Of a DNA stretch of 64,000 bases, positions 29,462-39,106 are shown one piece after another. The position numbers were made by a program, and so were the translations under genes. Source of the stretch: Alkalimonas collagenimarina (GTDB taxonomy: Bacteria; Pseudomonadota; Gammaproteobacteria; Enterobacterales; Alteromonadaceae); NCBI RefSeq assembly GCF_030717845.1, contig NZ_JAUZVZ010000005.1, positions 62,001 to 126,000 on the forward strand. Reading direction: 5' to 3'. How positions within the stretch are numbered: the stretch's first letter is position 1; each line of letters opens with the position of its first letter. The notes beneath the pieces are model-generated. The model did no database searches and was not told the DNA's origin. It was given only the letters and a program-made list of their open reading frames with translations.

Positions 29462-30265
29462 TTAGCGCATAAAATCGTCAGTTAGATGCGGCCGCATATT
29501 TTTCAACATGCCTTGTAGTACCTTCGGGCTGGCCGCCACGATATTACCTGACTTCATATGGTTATTACCACCGGCAAAATCCGTCACCATCCCGCCCGCT
29601 TCGCGAACCAGCAGCTCACCGGCTGCAGTATCCCAGGGTTTTAAACCCATTTCCCAAAATCCATCGATACGACCAGCAGCAACATAGGCCAGATCGAGCG
29701 CAGCTGAGCCCGCACGGCGCATGTCTGCGACCGCAGGAAACAAGCTATTGAAAATAGCGCTATAGGTATTCAGATGTTGTTTTTGCTTAAAAGGAAAACC
29801 AGTCGCTAGCATGGCGCCAGTTAGATCGGGCCGGTTACCCACCCGAATACGACGACCATTCAGCTGAGCGCCACGACCACGCGATGCAGTAAAGAGTTCG
29901 CCACGCAGCGGATCATACACCACAGCCTGATCCAGCTTGCCCTGAGCTTTTAGCGCAATGGAGACTGCAATATGGGGGATACCACGAATAAAATTAGAGG
30001 TACCATCGAGGGGGTCGATGATCCATTGGTAATCGCTGTCTTGGCTGCCATAGTTGCCGTGCTCTTCGCCGATAATACTATGGCCGGGGAAGGATTTGCG
30101 CAGCGTTTGAACAATAAGCTGTTCCGCTTCCTGATCGATGTTGGTGACAAAGTCATTGCTGCTTTTCTCAGTGGACTTAACGATATCCAGCTGTTCACAA
30201 GAACGAGCGATTATAGTACCAGCGCTGCGGGCAGCACGAATGGCGATGTTTAACATCGGATGCAT
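29462..30265 (-). CDS. suhB: Inositol-1-monophosphatase SuhB
   Basis: Mg2+-dependent inositol monophosphatase; in E. coli it also joins rRNA antitermination complexes. The 267-residue protein has the metal-site motifs GEEHGN, WIIDPLDGTSNFIRG and WDTAAGELLVREAGG. The start is ATG 30265 (MHPMLNIAIRAAR); the same N-terminal pattern is found in E. coli SuhB. Transcribed alone, in the same direction as dusC upstream. Confidence 0.96.
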   Translation of the reverse strand: MHPMLNIAIRAARSAGTIIARSCEQLDIVKSTEKSSNDFVTNIDQEAEQLIVQTLRKSFPGHSIIGEEHGNYGSQDSDYQWIIDPLDGTSNFIRGIPHIAVSIALKAQGKLDQAVVYDPLRGELFTASRGRGAQLNGRRIRVGNRPDLTGAMLATGFPFKQKQHLNTYSAIFNSLFPAVADMRRAGSAALDLAYVAAGRIDGFWEMGLKPWDTAAGELLVREAGGMVTDFAGGNNHMKSGNIVAASPKVLQGMLKNMRPHLTDDFMR

Positions 30266-30319
30266 AGCGATTACCTTATTGGATAAAGAGCGATTAAATC
30301 TTACACAAAAGTGCGGCGG

Positions 30320-31285
30320 CTATTGTAGCGATTTGGCCGGTAAAGTAAAGGAGTTTAGTGTTTTTTGCAGCAGGATCAAAATGTCATCTGGCCGCCTTAA
30401 TAGCCTAAGCTGTTGAAATAAAACTACCGCTTCCGGGTACTGAAGTTTGAGGTAACTAAACCACTGCTTAATACGATTGCAGTAGTACTTGGCTTTATCT
30501 CCGGCGACTTCAAACTCAGAATACTGCATCAACAACGCAATCACTTCAGGCCAAGGCATCGGGGCCTGCTGCTGCCGAATGCACTGTGCTAAATTTGGCA
30601 AAGCCAAGGCACCACGGCCCAGCATAATATCGTTGGTCGTGGCTTCCAGCTGGCATTGTTTTGCTTGCGCTGGAGTCCAAATTTCGCCATTGGCAATTAC
30701 CGGTATTTGAATGCGTTGACGGATCTGAGCGATCCATGGCCAATAGGCCGGTGGTTTGTAGCCATCGCTTTTGGTACGGGCATGCACGGTTAGTACATCG
30801 GCACCAGCTTCGGCGATGGCACTGGCGTTATCCAGGGTCTGCGCCGTATCCTCATAGCCGAGCCTGATTTTTACACTCACTGGTTGCCCGGCAGGCACAG
30901 CCATGCGAACGGCTTTGACAATCTGATACAGTCGCTCGGTGTCTTTTAGCAGCACGGCACCGCCGCGGCTTTTGTTGACGGTTTTAGCCGGGCAGCCAAA
31001 GTTGAGATCAATACCCGGTGAGCCCATCTCCACAGCGCGAACGGCATTTTCGGCCAGCCAATGCGGTTCCTGTCCCAGCAATTGCACCCGTACCGGAACG
31101 CCAGCCGCTGTTTTACCGTCTTGCTCCAGCTCCGGGCAGATACGACGAAACACCCGTCGCGGTAAGCGCTGATCAATCACCCGTACAAACTCAGTAATGC
31201 ACAAGTCAAAGCCACCAATCCGGGTCAGCATATCGCGCATCAAGTGATCAACCACGCCTTCCATCGGCGCGAGAATAATTTGCAT
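30320..31285 (-). CDS. dusC: tRNA-dihydrouridine(16) synthase DusC
   Basis: FMN- and NADPH-dependent enzyme reducing U16 in tRNA. The 321-residue protein opens MQIILAPMEGVVDHLMRDML, has the catalytic cysteine in LNFGCPAKTVNKSRGG, and FMN phosphate-binding GEIWTPAQ and MLGRGAL. The DusC-specific start (ITEFVRV, PMEGV.D) favours this subgroup over DusA/DusB. The 54 bp between it and suhB holds no obvious promoter or terminator. Confidence 0.94.
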   Translation of the reverse strand: MQIILAPMEGVVDHLMRDMLTRIGGFDLCITEFVRVIDQRLPRRVFRRICPELEQDGKTAAGVPVRVQLLGQEPHWLAENAVRAVEMGSPGIDLNFGCPAKTVNKSRGGAVLLKDTERLYQIVKAVRMAVPAGQPVSVKIRLGYEDTAQTLDNASAIAEAGADVLTVHARTKSDGYKPPAYWPWIAQIRQRIQIPVIANGEIWTPAQAKQCQLEATTNDIMLGRGALALPNLAQCIRQQQAPMPWPEVIALLMQYSEFEVAGDKAKYYCNRIKQWFSYLKLQYPEAVVLFQQLRLLRRPDDILILLQKTLNSFTLPAKSLQ

Positions 31286-31344
31286 GGCTCACTCGGTTTT
31301 TTCTAAAGGGAGGCGATTATAAAGAAAATGGCGACGGTGTTACA

Positions 31345-31374
31345 GTAAAAAAGGCTGGTCAGTATGACCAGCCT
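31345..31374 (-). terminator. Rho-independent terminator after the large lipoprotein gene
   Basis: A 10-bp stem AGGCTGGTCA / TGACCAGCCT with a 3-base loop, followed by TTTTTTA on the minus strand, just after the stop at 31384. Confidence 0.9.
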
Positions 31375-31383
31375 GCACAGTTA

Positions 31384-33825
31384 TTACTTGGAAATAATTA
31401 CTTGTTTCTGAGTGGTCGGATCCAGTTGTTTTAGAGCACCCTGGCTGGTCGTCAGGAAAGTACCATTTTCAAGCGGCAGTGCATTGTAATACTCAGGGCT
31501 TTGTCCAATGATACGGCATTCCTGATTCTCTAAATCATAGCTTGCCAATTGGCTAGCCAGGATCAGCAAGCGCTGCTTGTTAGCATCGAAGCGAATTTTT
31601 TGAATGCCTGAAACATCAATATCCAAAATGTTTTGTCCAATACTGTTCTGGCATTGATCCAGTAGCAGCTCTGTTTCCAGAGTTTCAAGATCTAACCGAT
31701 AAATGGCACTTTGGCTCTGACTGGCTATAAACAGCTGCTGGTTGTCTACATCCAGGGCTGTGTCATTCAGGCCAGTAATAATACCTGCTTGGCCAGCGCT
31801 GCCATCAAACTCAAGTAAGCTACGCTCGCCGGTACTAACATCAATCAGTAACACCCCGTTTTCCAGAGCAAACTGCGCCATATACAAAGTGCCGGTACTG
31901 GTATCGAAGTCACCGCCTGCCAGAGTGCCGATGTCAACACCGTTACCAGTTTCACTATCGCTGATAACGCTCAAGCTACCGTCAGCCAGAGACGCTGACC
32001 AGATTGCATCACTTAAGCCAACTAGCAGTGCATCATTGTCATCATGGTAGTACAGGCCACTTGGGTAAGTGTTAAATGGGCGATTGATTTCACTCAGTTG
32101 GCTGCGGTTACCTGTTGTTAAATCAATTGCAAACAGGGATTCGGCCGCATTTTGGCCATCATCCAGGACATAAAGTATATCGCTGTTATCGGTAAAGGTT
32201 AGGTATTGCGGTGATAATAGGCCGCGGCCTGAACCTATGCCTGAGCTGACCAATGCAGAGCGATCACCAGTCTCGGTATTAACTTGCAGCACCACTTCAA
32301 AACTTGAGTCTGCAACCAGTAAGGTGTTTTCGTCCAGCATGGTCATGTCCGAAACCTGTGCTGTAGGGTGCTCCAGGCTCGGAGTTTCTTCTGAGAGAAC
32401 AGTTGTTTCCAGCCCGCTCAAGTTCACCTTGAGGATGTTTTTAAAACCCGCGACATACAGCTCATTGTGATCAGTCCCAGCAGCTAGCTTGAATGGTGAA
32501 TTATCCAGACTGAGCAGCTCATGGCGATCGCCGGTCACGCGTTCCACTTCAATCAGCTTACCGTTTTGCGAAAGGCCCAGCAAACTTTCGTTATGCCACA
32601 CTATCTCGAACAACGGTAAAAAAGGTGTGTCGTCTAAGCTGCTTTGAGATAGTAACCTGATACTTTCATCCGCTAAGTCGACCCGGTACAGCATGTCGGT
32701 TGCATAATCGGCATCTGCCTCTGCCAGACGCAGCAGTACATAAACCAGCTGGTTGGTTGCATCTAGCCGGGTATGCACAGCGGTGACCTGAGTGCCTTCA
32801 TCCAATTGTGGTTCATAGGTCTGCAGGGTACTAAACTCTCCACTGGCCAGATTCAAAGCAAACAGGTACAAGGTTGTGCCAACATAGCGGCTATACAGCA
32901 GCCGGCTGCCATCGGGGTCTAGGCTAAACTGGGTTGGTTCACCAACTACAGCCAGCGTCTGATAACTGAAGTCAGTCAGCTCAATGGCAACCACATCACG
33001 ATTGTCCATGATACCAATCAAGCGGTCATGCTCAGCATCGAAGGCGATATATAGCGGTGCTTGCAAAGTACTGGTTTGAACTGTCGCAGCTTCATCATCC
33101 CGATTGCCAGATTGATCTTCGACGGAGACTACTATCTCCACATTACTGTATGGTTCTATCTCTACATCAGCAGTCCATTCAAATTCTTCTTCATCGCTCT
33201 CATCATTGTCTTGTGAGCTTATACTTTGAGTTGAAACTCGCTGGGCAGCAACACTTTGGCTTTGCACATCGGCAGCAACTCCATTGACTATCAGTGCACT
33301 GATACCATCACGGCTGCTCGCCGTACCGCGGACTGTGATGGTTCCCGCAGATGTTTTTGATTGTGTCCAGGGAAAAACGATCGCAGCCTGAGGAGGAGTC
33401 TCATTTCCTGATGCTGGTTGGTTTCGGGTGGTGCTCACAAAGTTAGCACTGATACCACCAATAGTCAGAGTAGTTGTTTGGCTGGTTGTGTATTGGGAGG
33501 CCGCTTGATGCCGCACTCGGATTTGAGCTGCATTATTAACTGTTGCAGCGGCAGTAGTAAAGTCACCATTGTTGACCGAGTACTCACCATTTTGAATGCT
33601 GATACTGGCTGCTGCATTAATACCTGAGACAGTAATACTGTTTGAGGTGACAATGGCTTCAGGATCAACGGCTGACTGCGCAGTAAAACTAAATGGATTT
33701 GGCTGAGTATTCACTACCGGTGGAGGAGGTGGGGTCCCTGAATCCGAGCCTCCACCACAACCTGTAATAAGCCATGCAGATAACACCAGCAAGCAAAGCC
33801 TGCTAACAAGCATAAGTTGTTTCAT
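31384..33825 (-). CDS. Large predicted lipoprotein with beta-propeller-like repeats
   Basis: Unknown function; 813 residues. A lipoprotein signal peptide with lipobox LITGC puts the acylated Cys at residue 23, followed by GGGSDSG and a proline run. An N-terminal region (about 40-250) looks like Ig/Big-type beta domains and includes an acidic stretch. From about 260 on, short repeats of the form TGxRxxL recur (TGDRHELL, TGDRSALV, TGNRSQLS, TGERSLLE), each about 60 residues apart, which suggests a seven-bladed propeller. Surface or periplasmic binding or a sensor role is possible. Monocistronic, divergent from the lipoprotein at 34063, terminator downstream. Confidence 0.85.
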   Translation of the reverse strand: MKQLMLVSRLCLLVLSAWLITGCGGGSDSGTPPPPPVVNTQPNPFSFTAQSAVDPEAIVTSNSITVSGINAAASISIQNGEYSVNNGDFTTAAATVNNAAQIRVRHQAASQYTTSQTTTLTIGGISANFVSTTRNQPASGNETPPQAAIVFPWTQSKTSAGTITVRGTASSRDGISALIVNGVAADVQSQSVAAQRVSTQSISSQDNDESDEEEFEWTADVEIEPYSNVEIVVSVEDQSGNRDDEAATVQTSTLQAPLYIAFDAEHDRLIGIMDNRDVVAIELTDFSYQTLAVVGEPTQFSLDPDGSRLLYSRYVGTTLYLFALNLASGEFSTLQTYEPQLDEGTQVTAVHTRLDATNQLVYVLLRLAEADADYATDMLYRVDLADESIRLLSQSSLDDTPFLPLFEIVWHNESLLGLSQNGKLIEVERVTGDRHELLSLDNSPFKLAAGTDHNELYVAGFKNILKVNLSGLETTVLSEETPSLEHPTAQVSDMTMLDENTLLVADSSFEVVLQVNTETGDRSALVSSGIGSGRGLLSPQYLTFTDNSDILYVLDDGQNAAESLFAIDLTTGNRSQLSEINRPFNTYPSGLYYHDDNDALLVGLSDAIWSASLADGSLSVISDSETGNGVDIGTLAGGDFDTSTGTLYMAQFALENGVLLIDVSTGERSLLEFDGSAGQAGIITGLNDTALDVDNQQLFIASQSQSAIYRLDLETLETELLLDQCQNSIGQNILDIDVSGIQKIRFDANKQRLLILASQLASYDLENQECRIIGQSPEYYNALPLENGTFLTTSQGALKQLDPTTQKQVIISK

Positions 33826-34062
33826 TACTATTCCCTGTTTAGTTATGTATTATTATTTCGATGATAAATCTATTCTCAGGCGAACAAAAAAGCAACAAAT
33901 AAAGAGCCATTATTGGGAAAAATTTATTGTTGTTAACATTAAGTGCTTTAGGTCTTGTATCCCATGAGCTACGCCTGTCGACGAATAACTTGCGCAAATT
34001 ATGTCCTATTGCCTATTCTAAAAACAGATGAGTTAAACATTGTTAGCAAGAAGGTGTTCGTT

Positions 34063-35571
34063 ATGCTGGGGCTGTTAAAAACAGGGCTTATGGCCGCATT
34101 GTTGCTGCTGGTAAGTTGTTCCAGTGGACCCCGGCCGCAGCATGATCCGGTAGAGCAAGCCCGGCAGATACAAGCCTTTGCTGATCGTTTGGAACAAGTG
34201 TGTCTGGATAGAAACCTGACGATCCATCCTTATCCACATGAGGGGGATCATGCTGTTGCCCAAAGCTGCACCATGTGGCGTCGGGCTAGGGGCAGTTCTG
34301 ATTTTGATAATCGTTTTTTTGTCTACCAAAATCATCATTCGTTAGTGAACGAGTTAAAACATCGCTTTGGCGTTATTTACCATCGACAAATTGGTACTGT
34401 TGGGGTTTGCGAAGTTGGCCGAGAGCATTATATGCTGCTGCGTGACGGCGAAACCGTGCTGAACATCGTTTATCAGCGTCACGCCAACAATGGTGCCTAT
34501 TGCAATCCACGAGCACCTGAAGGCCGTTGGCAAGAAGTAATGGTTCGCTTATCTAAAGCCTGCGCCTTTGAAAGCGAGTATGGCATGTATTACTTGCTGG
34601 CTTGTGGTGACAGCCGGCGTAGCCCTTATATGCGCACTGCTTGGTATGGTACTAATGTCGGCAACAGTCCAGAAGATATTGTCATTGCAAGGCAGAGTGT
34701 GTTGAATCTGGCGCGCTTATCGGTTGAGGAGATAGAACAACAGCAGCTGGCGCAGCAAAGCAGAGATGCAGATGAAGCCTGGTTGCTAGGAGTAGCCTAC
34801 CATATCGACGGCATTGATCATTTCATCGAAAGGATCGCGAGTTCAAACCAGTCTAATCGTGAACACAATCAAGCTATGCTGCAACGAGTTCGGCAAGAAC
34901 GGGAAGCACGCTATCAGGCTATTAGTGCTGGAATTATGCAAGGGCTGCAAAGTGGTCAGGCTAATATAGCTGAAAGCCTGGCCCGCCACGAAACCTTTGC
35001 AGCCGATGTATCTCGCGAGTGGCAACGACAACAGTACCAGAATACCCTGCAAGAATTGACTCAGCGCCCACAGTTTGATGCCGCTCAACTGTTGCCATAC
35101 CAAAGGGATCCAAGCCAAACCGTTCGGCAACCCAGCTCCATGTCTCAAACCGAGAGTCATGCTTTATCGACACAGCAAGTCAGCAAATCCATTTCGTCAA
35201 GGGCGGCTCAGTCATCGGCAGCCACACCGGCACAGCCGCAGGCAACGACTGCCGATAAGCCAAATCAATGCTGGTTTCATGCAGAGCCACCGTTATCCAG
35301 CTGCATTGAAACTAACACTTTTGAGAACCGTGGTGACTTGATTATTGTCACCACCAACCGTTGCTCAAGGCGTATTTATGCTCGCAGTTGTGGCGCCAGG
35401 ACTAATGCACCTGAGTTTTGCGCAGTGTCTGGGCTGCTGCCAGGTCAAAGCTGGAGCCACAAAGTGTATAAAAGCTGGCAACCGACCGGCCAGTATCGCA
35501 ACCAATGGGTGGGTTCAGAAAGTCCGGCTGAAGATTGGATCTGTGCCGATAAAGCGCAGTGGCAACGGTAA
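34063..35571 (+). CDS. Predicted lipoprotein of unknown function
   Basis: Not recognised. The 502-residue protein starts at ATG 34063 (GAAGGTG upstream), with a lipoprotein signal MLGLLKTGLMAALLLLVSC giving acylated Cys19. A Cys-containing N-terminal half (about 30-230) is followed by a Gln/Arg/Glu-rich helical region (about 230-350), a Ser/Gln/Ala-rich linker and a C-terminal domain with six cysteines (CWFH, SSC, RCSRR, SCGAR, FCAV, ICAD) that probably form disulfides. An upstream in-frame start at 33955 would bury the signal peptide and is rejected. Envelope location is well supported, function is not. Confidence 0.8.
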   Translation: MLGLLKTGLMAALLLLVSCSSGPRPQHDPVEQARQIQAFADRLEQVCLDRNLTIHPYPHEGDHAVAQSCTMWRRARGSSDFDNRFFVYQNHHSLVNELKHRFGVIYHRQIGTVGVCEVGREHYMLLRDGETVLNIVYQRHANNGAYCNPRAPEGRWQEVMVRLSKACAFESEYGMYYLLACGDSRRSPYMRTAWYGTNVGNSPEDIVIARQSVLNLARLSVEEIEQQQLAQQSRDADEAWLLGVAYHIDGIDHFIERIASSNQSNREHNQAMLQRVRQEREARYQAISAGIMQGLQSGQANIAESLARHETFAADVSREWQRQQYQNTLQELTQRPQFDAAQLLPYQRDPSQTVRQPSSMSQTESHALSTQQVSKSISSRAAQSSAATPAQPQATTADKPNQCWFHAEPPLSSCIETNTFENRGDLIIVTTNRCSRRIYARSCGARTNAPEFCAVSGLLPGQSWSHKVYKSWQPTGQYRNQWVGSESPAEDWICADKAQWQR

Positions 35572-35619
35572 TGCATATAACGATACTAGTGAGGGCGAGT
35601 TCTTTCGCTGGAAAAGTGA

Positions 35620-35832
35620 TTACTTCACCGGTATATCTTCCAGTAACTTGATGATGGTTTGGTTAGTACCTAACTGAGCTAATTCGATAAGGTAGCTTCT
35701 TTCCAGCGGTTCCATGGTTCGGTTTGCCACCAGTTCTTGTACCAATGGTTCTTCACCATTGGCTATAGCGGTTTTCAACGCCGAGTAGTTGGCGATGCTG
35801 TGTTTATTCTGACCTGCAGTGTCAGTGTCCAT
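35620..35832 (-). CDS. Small ankyrin-like hypothetical protein
   Basis: A 70-residue frame with ATG 35832 preceded by GGAGCGGA. The translation is Leu/Ala/Glu-rich with two helix pairs (ALKTAIANGEEPLVQELV and LIELAQLGTNQTIIKLLED) that resemble ankyrin half-repeats. No membrane segment or cysteine. It lies between a convergent lipoprotein gene and an ABC operon on the same strand. Probably a real small gene because of its ribosome site and composition; function unknown. Confidence 0.5.
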   Translation of the reverse strand: MDTDTAGQNKHSIANYSALKTAIANGEEPLVQELVANRTMEPLERSYLIELAQLGTNQTIIKLLEDIPVK

Positions 35833-35922
35833 TCATTCCGCTCCATTTAAATACCGATGACGTTCTGACACCGGGTGGCTGCAATGATTCAATACGTTGG
35901 CACATTGATATATTGGTATGTG

Positions 35923-36834
35923 CTATGCGGTATTGAATAGCTTTTGCTCCAGCGTCTGGCCTTTGGTCAGATTGCGGTAGCGCCAGCCGTTGGCTGCCAG
36001 GCATTGCAATAGCTCTAAATCAAAGTTGGCATTTTGTTGCGGGTCATAGCACAGCTGCAGTTCTTTTTTCTGCATTGGGCGAATACTCAGCAGGCCGGGC
36101 AGCTGGCCAATCGCTGCTGTCACTACTTCGGTATTATCATCTTCCAGCTGTAGCGTTAAATACTGCTGTAGCTGCTGTTCGTTTTCGCTGGTGGTATCAG
36201 CTTGCAGCTTGCCGTGCTCAAGATACAGCACCTTATTGCAGAGCTGCTCCAGTTCGAAAATATTGTGTGAGCTGATCATAAAGCTGACGTCGCCGCTTAA
36301 TCGGTTGATTAACTGACGAATATGCAAGGCGTTGACCGGGTCCAACCCGGCGGTGGGCTCATCCAGTAAGATAAGCTGCGGTGAGCCGATAAAAGCCTGA
36401 GCAATGGCGGCTCTTTTACACATGCCATGGCTGAGTGCTGCTGCTTTTTGTTGCACCTGTTCGGCTAAATCGACCAGCGTCAGGACGCGCAGCGTTTCTT
36501 GGCGTGCTGCCTTGGAACTTAAGCCCTGCAAGCGGCCATAAAAATCCAGTTGTTCGCCAATACTAAAGGCAGGGTCAAACCGGGCATCTTGTGGTAGTGC
36601 GGCCACTTGACCAAACAAGGCGCTGCTGCCGGGCTTGTGGCCAAACAGGCTGACACTGCCACTATCTTGCCGTAAATAACCACATATAATACTGAATAAC
36701 GTGGTTTTGCCGGCCCCATTGGGGCCAATCAGTGCGGCAGTATCGCCCTGTGTCAGCTCAAAATTCAGCTGCTGTAAGACGGTTTTACTGCCAAAGCCTT
36801 TGGTGACATTCGTACACTGAATAATCGGCTTCAT
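35923..36834 (-). CDS. ABC transporter ATP-binding protein
   Basis: ATPase of a two-gene exporter-type ABC system, 303 residues. Walker A is GPNGAGKTT, Q-loop AALPQDARFD, the signature is the variant LSHGMCKRAAIA, Walker B is LILLDEPTAGLDP, and the H-loop is SSHNIFEL. The C-terminal 80 residues form a small extra domain as in CcmA/NatA-like ATPases. ATG 36834 is chosen because AAGGAGAG precedes it and it overlaps the permease stop by 4 bp; upstream in-frame sequence is the permease in another frame. Substrate unknown. Confidence 0.9.
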   Translation of the reverse strand: MKPIIQCTNVTKGFGSKTVLQQLNFELTQGDTAALIGPNGAGKTTLFSIICGYLRQDSGSVSLFGHKPGSSALFGQVAALPQDARFDPAFSIGEQLDFYGRLQGLSSKAARQETLRVLTLVDLAEQVQQKAAALSHGMCKRAAIAQAFIGSPQLILLDEPTAGLDPVNALHIRQLINRLSGDVSFMISSHNIFELEQLCNKVLYLEHGKLQADTTSENEQQLQQYLTLQLEDDNTEVVTAAIGQLPGLLSIRPMQKKELQLCYDPQQNANFDLELLQCLAANGWRYRNLTKGQTLEQKLFNTA

Positions 36835-37658
36835 AAGGCTCTCCTTGTTAACAGAAGGCTGGCAAGACCCAATAACACGACGGTTTGCACTAAAGGGAGT
36901 ACGGCATGCTGTAAGGTTTGCCAACCTTGTAAAGGCAACAATTGCATGACCTGCACACCCGGCAGATAACCAAGCAGGAATAAGAAATCTGGAAAGTAAA
37001 CAATAAACCAGCTAAGCAGCGCAACCAGCAGTCCCAGGCTTACAATGGCCAGGCTGACGGCTAACCGGGATGAGCGCACCATAGCAGAGAAACAGCTCAT
37101 TAAAGCGGTAAAGGGCAATAATACCAGCAGCAAGTTAACAGCAATAACCGCCGCCGCGTTCAGCATCGGTAACGTTAAGCTGCCTTCGCGCCAGGTTGCC
37201 AGAGCAAGAGTTGCTACCAGCGACAACAGGATTAAACAACACTGCACCAGCATCTGGCCGCTAAACCGACCTAGTACTATGCTTAACCGGCTGCTGCGCA
37301 GGGCAAGCAAGCGCAGGGTGCCACGCTGCAGGTCACTGCACAGCTGGTTGGCGGTAAAGAACAAGCACAGCATGGGCAGCAGAAGTAAACTGAGTATCCA
37401 GTAAATAGCCAGCTCCGGGGCAGGCCAGGCGAACAGCTGGCTTAAGCCTGTGCTGCCAAACATATCACTGAATACCTGCTGAAAACCTTCCGCAACGATG
37501 ATATCGCTGGCTGGTGCTATGGCGTAACGCAGCAGAAAAAACCAGATCACCGTGGTAGCGGCTAAGGTCATCAGGCCGCGGCGGGTGAGCAATAAGCGTC
37601 GTAACTCAAAACTGGCATATAAACCGCAGTGCTGTAATGTTTGCTTAGGATGGGGCAT
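36831..37658 (-). CDS. ABC-2 type permease subunit
   Basis: Membrane partner of the ATPase at 35923. The 275-residue protein has six hydrophobic segments with an N-terminal basic arm (ELRRLLLTRRGLM) and the ABC-2 pattern in which the second and third helices flank FTANQLCSDLQRGTLRLLALR. Similar to NosY/CcmB-like ABC-2 permeases. ATG 37658 has AGGA six bases upstream; ATG 37673 is an in-frame alternative five codons longer. The pair probably exports a small compound or acts in protein maturation; the substrate cannot be read. Confidence 0.82.
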   Translation of the reverse strand: MPHPKQTLQHCGLYASFELRRLLLTRRGLMTLAATTVIWFFLLRYAIAPASDIIVAEGFQQVFSDMFGSTGLSQLFAWPAPELAIYWILSLLLLPMLCLFFTANQLCSDLQRGTLRLLALRSSRLSIVLGRFSGQMLVQCCLILLSLVATLALATWREGSLTLPMLNAAAVIAVNLLLVLLPFTALMSCFSAMVRSSRLAVSLAIVSLGLLVALLSWFIVYFPDFLFLLGYLPGVQVMQLLPLQGWQTLQHAVLPLVQTVVLLGLASLLLTRRAL

Positions 37659-37864
37659 GTACATTCCTGTCATAAGTCGTGTTCGTTATGAATAATTACA
37701 CTAACGTCTAGCGTAGTCGTCATAGCAATGCATTTGCAGCATTGATGCCAGTATTTTTATATTTAAATTCAACGAGTTGATTTTTAACCCAGCCGGGCCG
37801 TTGGCTAAGGCCACGAAAAGTTCGCCATTTTAACCACGATATACTTTATGTTGGTGTATCTACG

Positions 37865-38212
37865 TTATCCGACATCCCACATGACAGGGCATTCATCCCT
37901 GATAGCGGCATTTAATAATTTAATCAGAGGGAATGAGCGGTGCTTCAGACTAATGGCTGGTTCAACATCATCAGTCTCTTCATTCTCATCTTGCTCTTGA
38001 TCAATGTCTTTGTCGGGTTCCACTTCATCAGACTGCTGGGCTTTTTCTATTTCAATCGCAGCTTTTAACTTCGCTAGTGCCTGAGGGACATCTTTGGCTG
38101 ACATAGCGTTTGGGAGTTTCTCATCATACCCCATAATTTTGAGGATATTGATTGCAACATCACCGAACATAGTGACATCGGAGGTCGCAGTACAACTAAA
38201 TGTAATTAACAT
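37865..38212 (-). CDS. DUF1840 domain protein
   Basis: A 115-residue protein starting MLITFSCTATSDVTMFGDVA, the typical DUF1840 opening, with CGGAGAC before ATG 38212. The core KIMGYDEKLPNAMSAKDVPQALAKLKAAIE is followed by a very acidic segment (about 60-90), then HRSFPLIKLLNAAIRD. Longer in-frame upstream sequence is Pro/Arg-rich and not coding-like. The family has no assigned function. Confidence 0.85.
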   Translation of the reverse strand: MLITFSCTATSDVTMFGDVAINILKIMGYDEKLPNAMSAKDVPQALAKLKAAIEIEKAQQSDEVEPDKDIDQEQDENEETDDVEPAISLKHRSFPLIKLLNAAIRDECPVMWDVG

Positions 38213-38420
38213 AGATAGTCTCCGTAGAAAGTGAAATGGTTGTGTGCTGTTACTCTTTCCCGGAGACTTCAACTCCCTGCCCGGCGGCCTCTGTACTTGC
38301 ACCGCATGACGCTGCTTATGACTACCTGTGAAACCCTATTCACATTTTGATACGAAATAAAGCGATCAGTTTGCGCAGCCTATGCTAACTTCTATGAAGT
38401 AATTAGAACAGGAGTGTGTT

Positions 38421-39089
38421 ATGGCTATTGATTGCAATGGAGTGAAGATAGAAGATCGGCCGTTTGATCAGGTACGGGAAGAGGCCATTGATCAACTGAT
38501 CATGAATTACAGTCATGGCAAGCTATCGGCAGAGGCCTTTGAGCGCCGTTTGGATCTGGCGACCAATGCGACGCAGCATCAAGAGTTGGTAGATGTGGTG
38601 GCGGATTTGACCTTAGAGCCAGACAAACAATATGAACAACAGCGAGAGCGTAGTTTTTCTCCGCAGTATCAATCGGGTAACGACACCCAGCATGAGCGCA
38701 TCATCTCTGTGTTGTCATCGAATCAGCATAACGGCCAATGGCTGGTGCCTGCTGAGATACAAGTTATCAGTATTCTTGGTTCGGTGGAGCTGGATTTCTC
38801 TGAAGCTATCTTTCAACACCAGCATGTAGTGATCCGGGTGAATAACTGGGTGGGTAGCCTTGATATTCTGGTACCTGAGCAGGTGAATGTGGTGTCCAAT
38901 ATGTTCAATATTATCGGCAGTGCCAACAATAAGGCGCCATCAATGGGTGGCCGGCAGGCACCGAAAATTGTGATTGAAGGTTACTCAATACTGGGTTCGC
39001 TCGAGGTGAAGCTGAAACGGACCATGAAAGAAAAATTCAGTGCCTTTGCCAATCAATGCCGTGATATGTTTGGTTTGGGTAAGCAGTGA
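38421..39089 (+). CDS. DUF1707 / LiaF-like C-terminal domain protein
   Basis: A 222-residue cytoplasmic protein. Residues 15-65 (REEAIDQLIMNYSHGKLSAEAFERRLDLATNATQ) match the DUF1707/SHOCT-like helical module. Residues 95-200 resemble the LiaF C-terminal beta domain (VISILGSVELDFSEA, NVVSNMFNIIGS, EGYSILGSLEVKLKR) linked to cell-envelope stress in Firmicutes. No membrane helix is present, unlike LiaF. AGGAGTG lies before ATG 38421. Confidence 0.82.
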   Translation: MAIDCNGVKIEDRPFDQVREEAIDQLIMNYSHGKLSAEAFERRLDLATNATQHQELVDVVADLTLEPDKQYEQQRERSFSPQYQSGNDTQHERIISVLSSNQHNGQWLVPAEIQVISILGSVELDFSEAIFQHQHVVIRVNNWVGSLDILVPEQVNVVSNMFNIIGSANNKAPSMGGRQAPKIVIEGYSILGSLEVKLKRTMKEKFSAFANQCRDMFGLGKQ

Positions 39090-39106
39090 TTCAGCTTGGC
39101 CGTGGC

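Noticed and set aside
33955-34062. Longer N terminus of the 34063 lipoprotein
   Set aside because: It would bury the lipoprotein signal peptide; the ribosome site and lipobox spacing fit ATG 34063.
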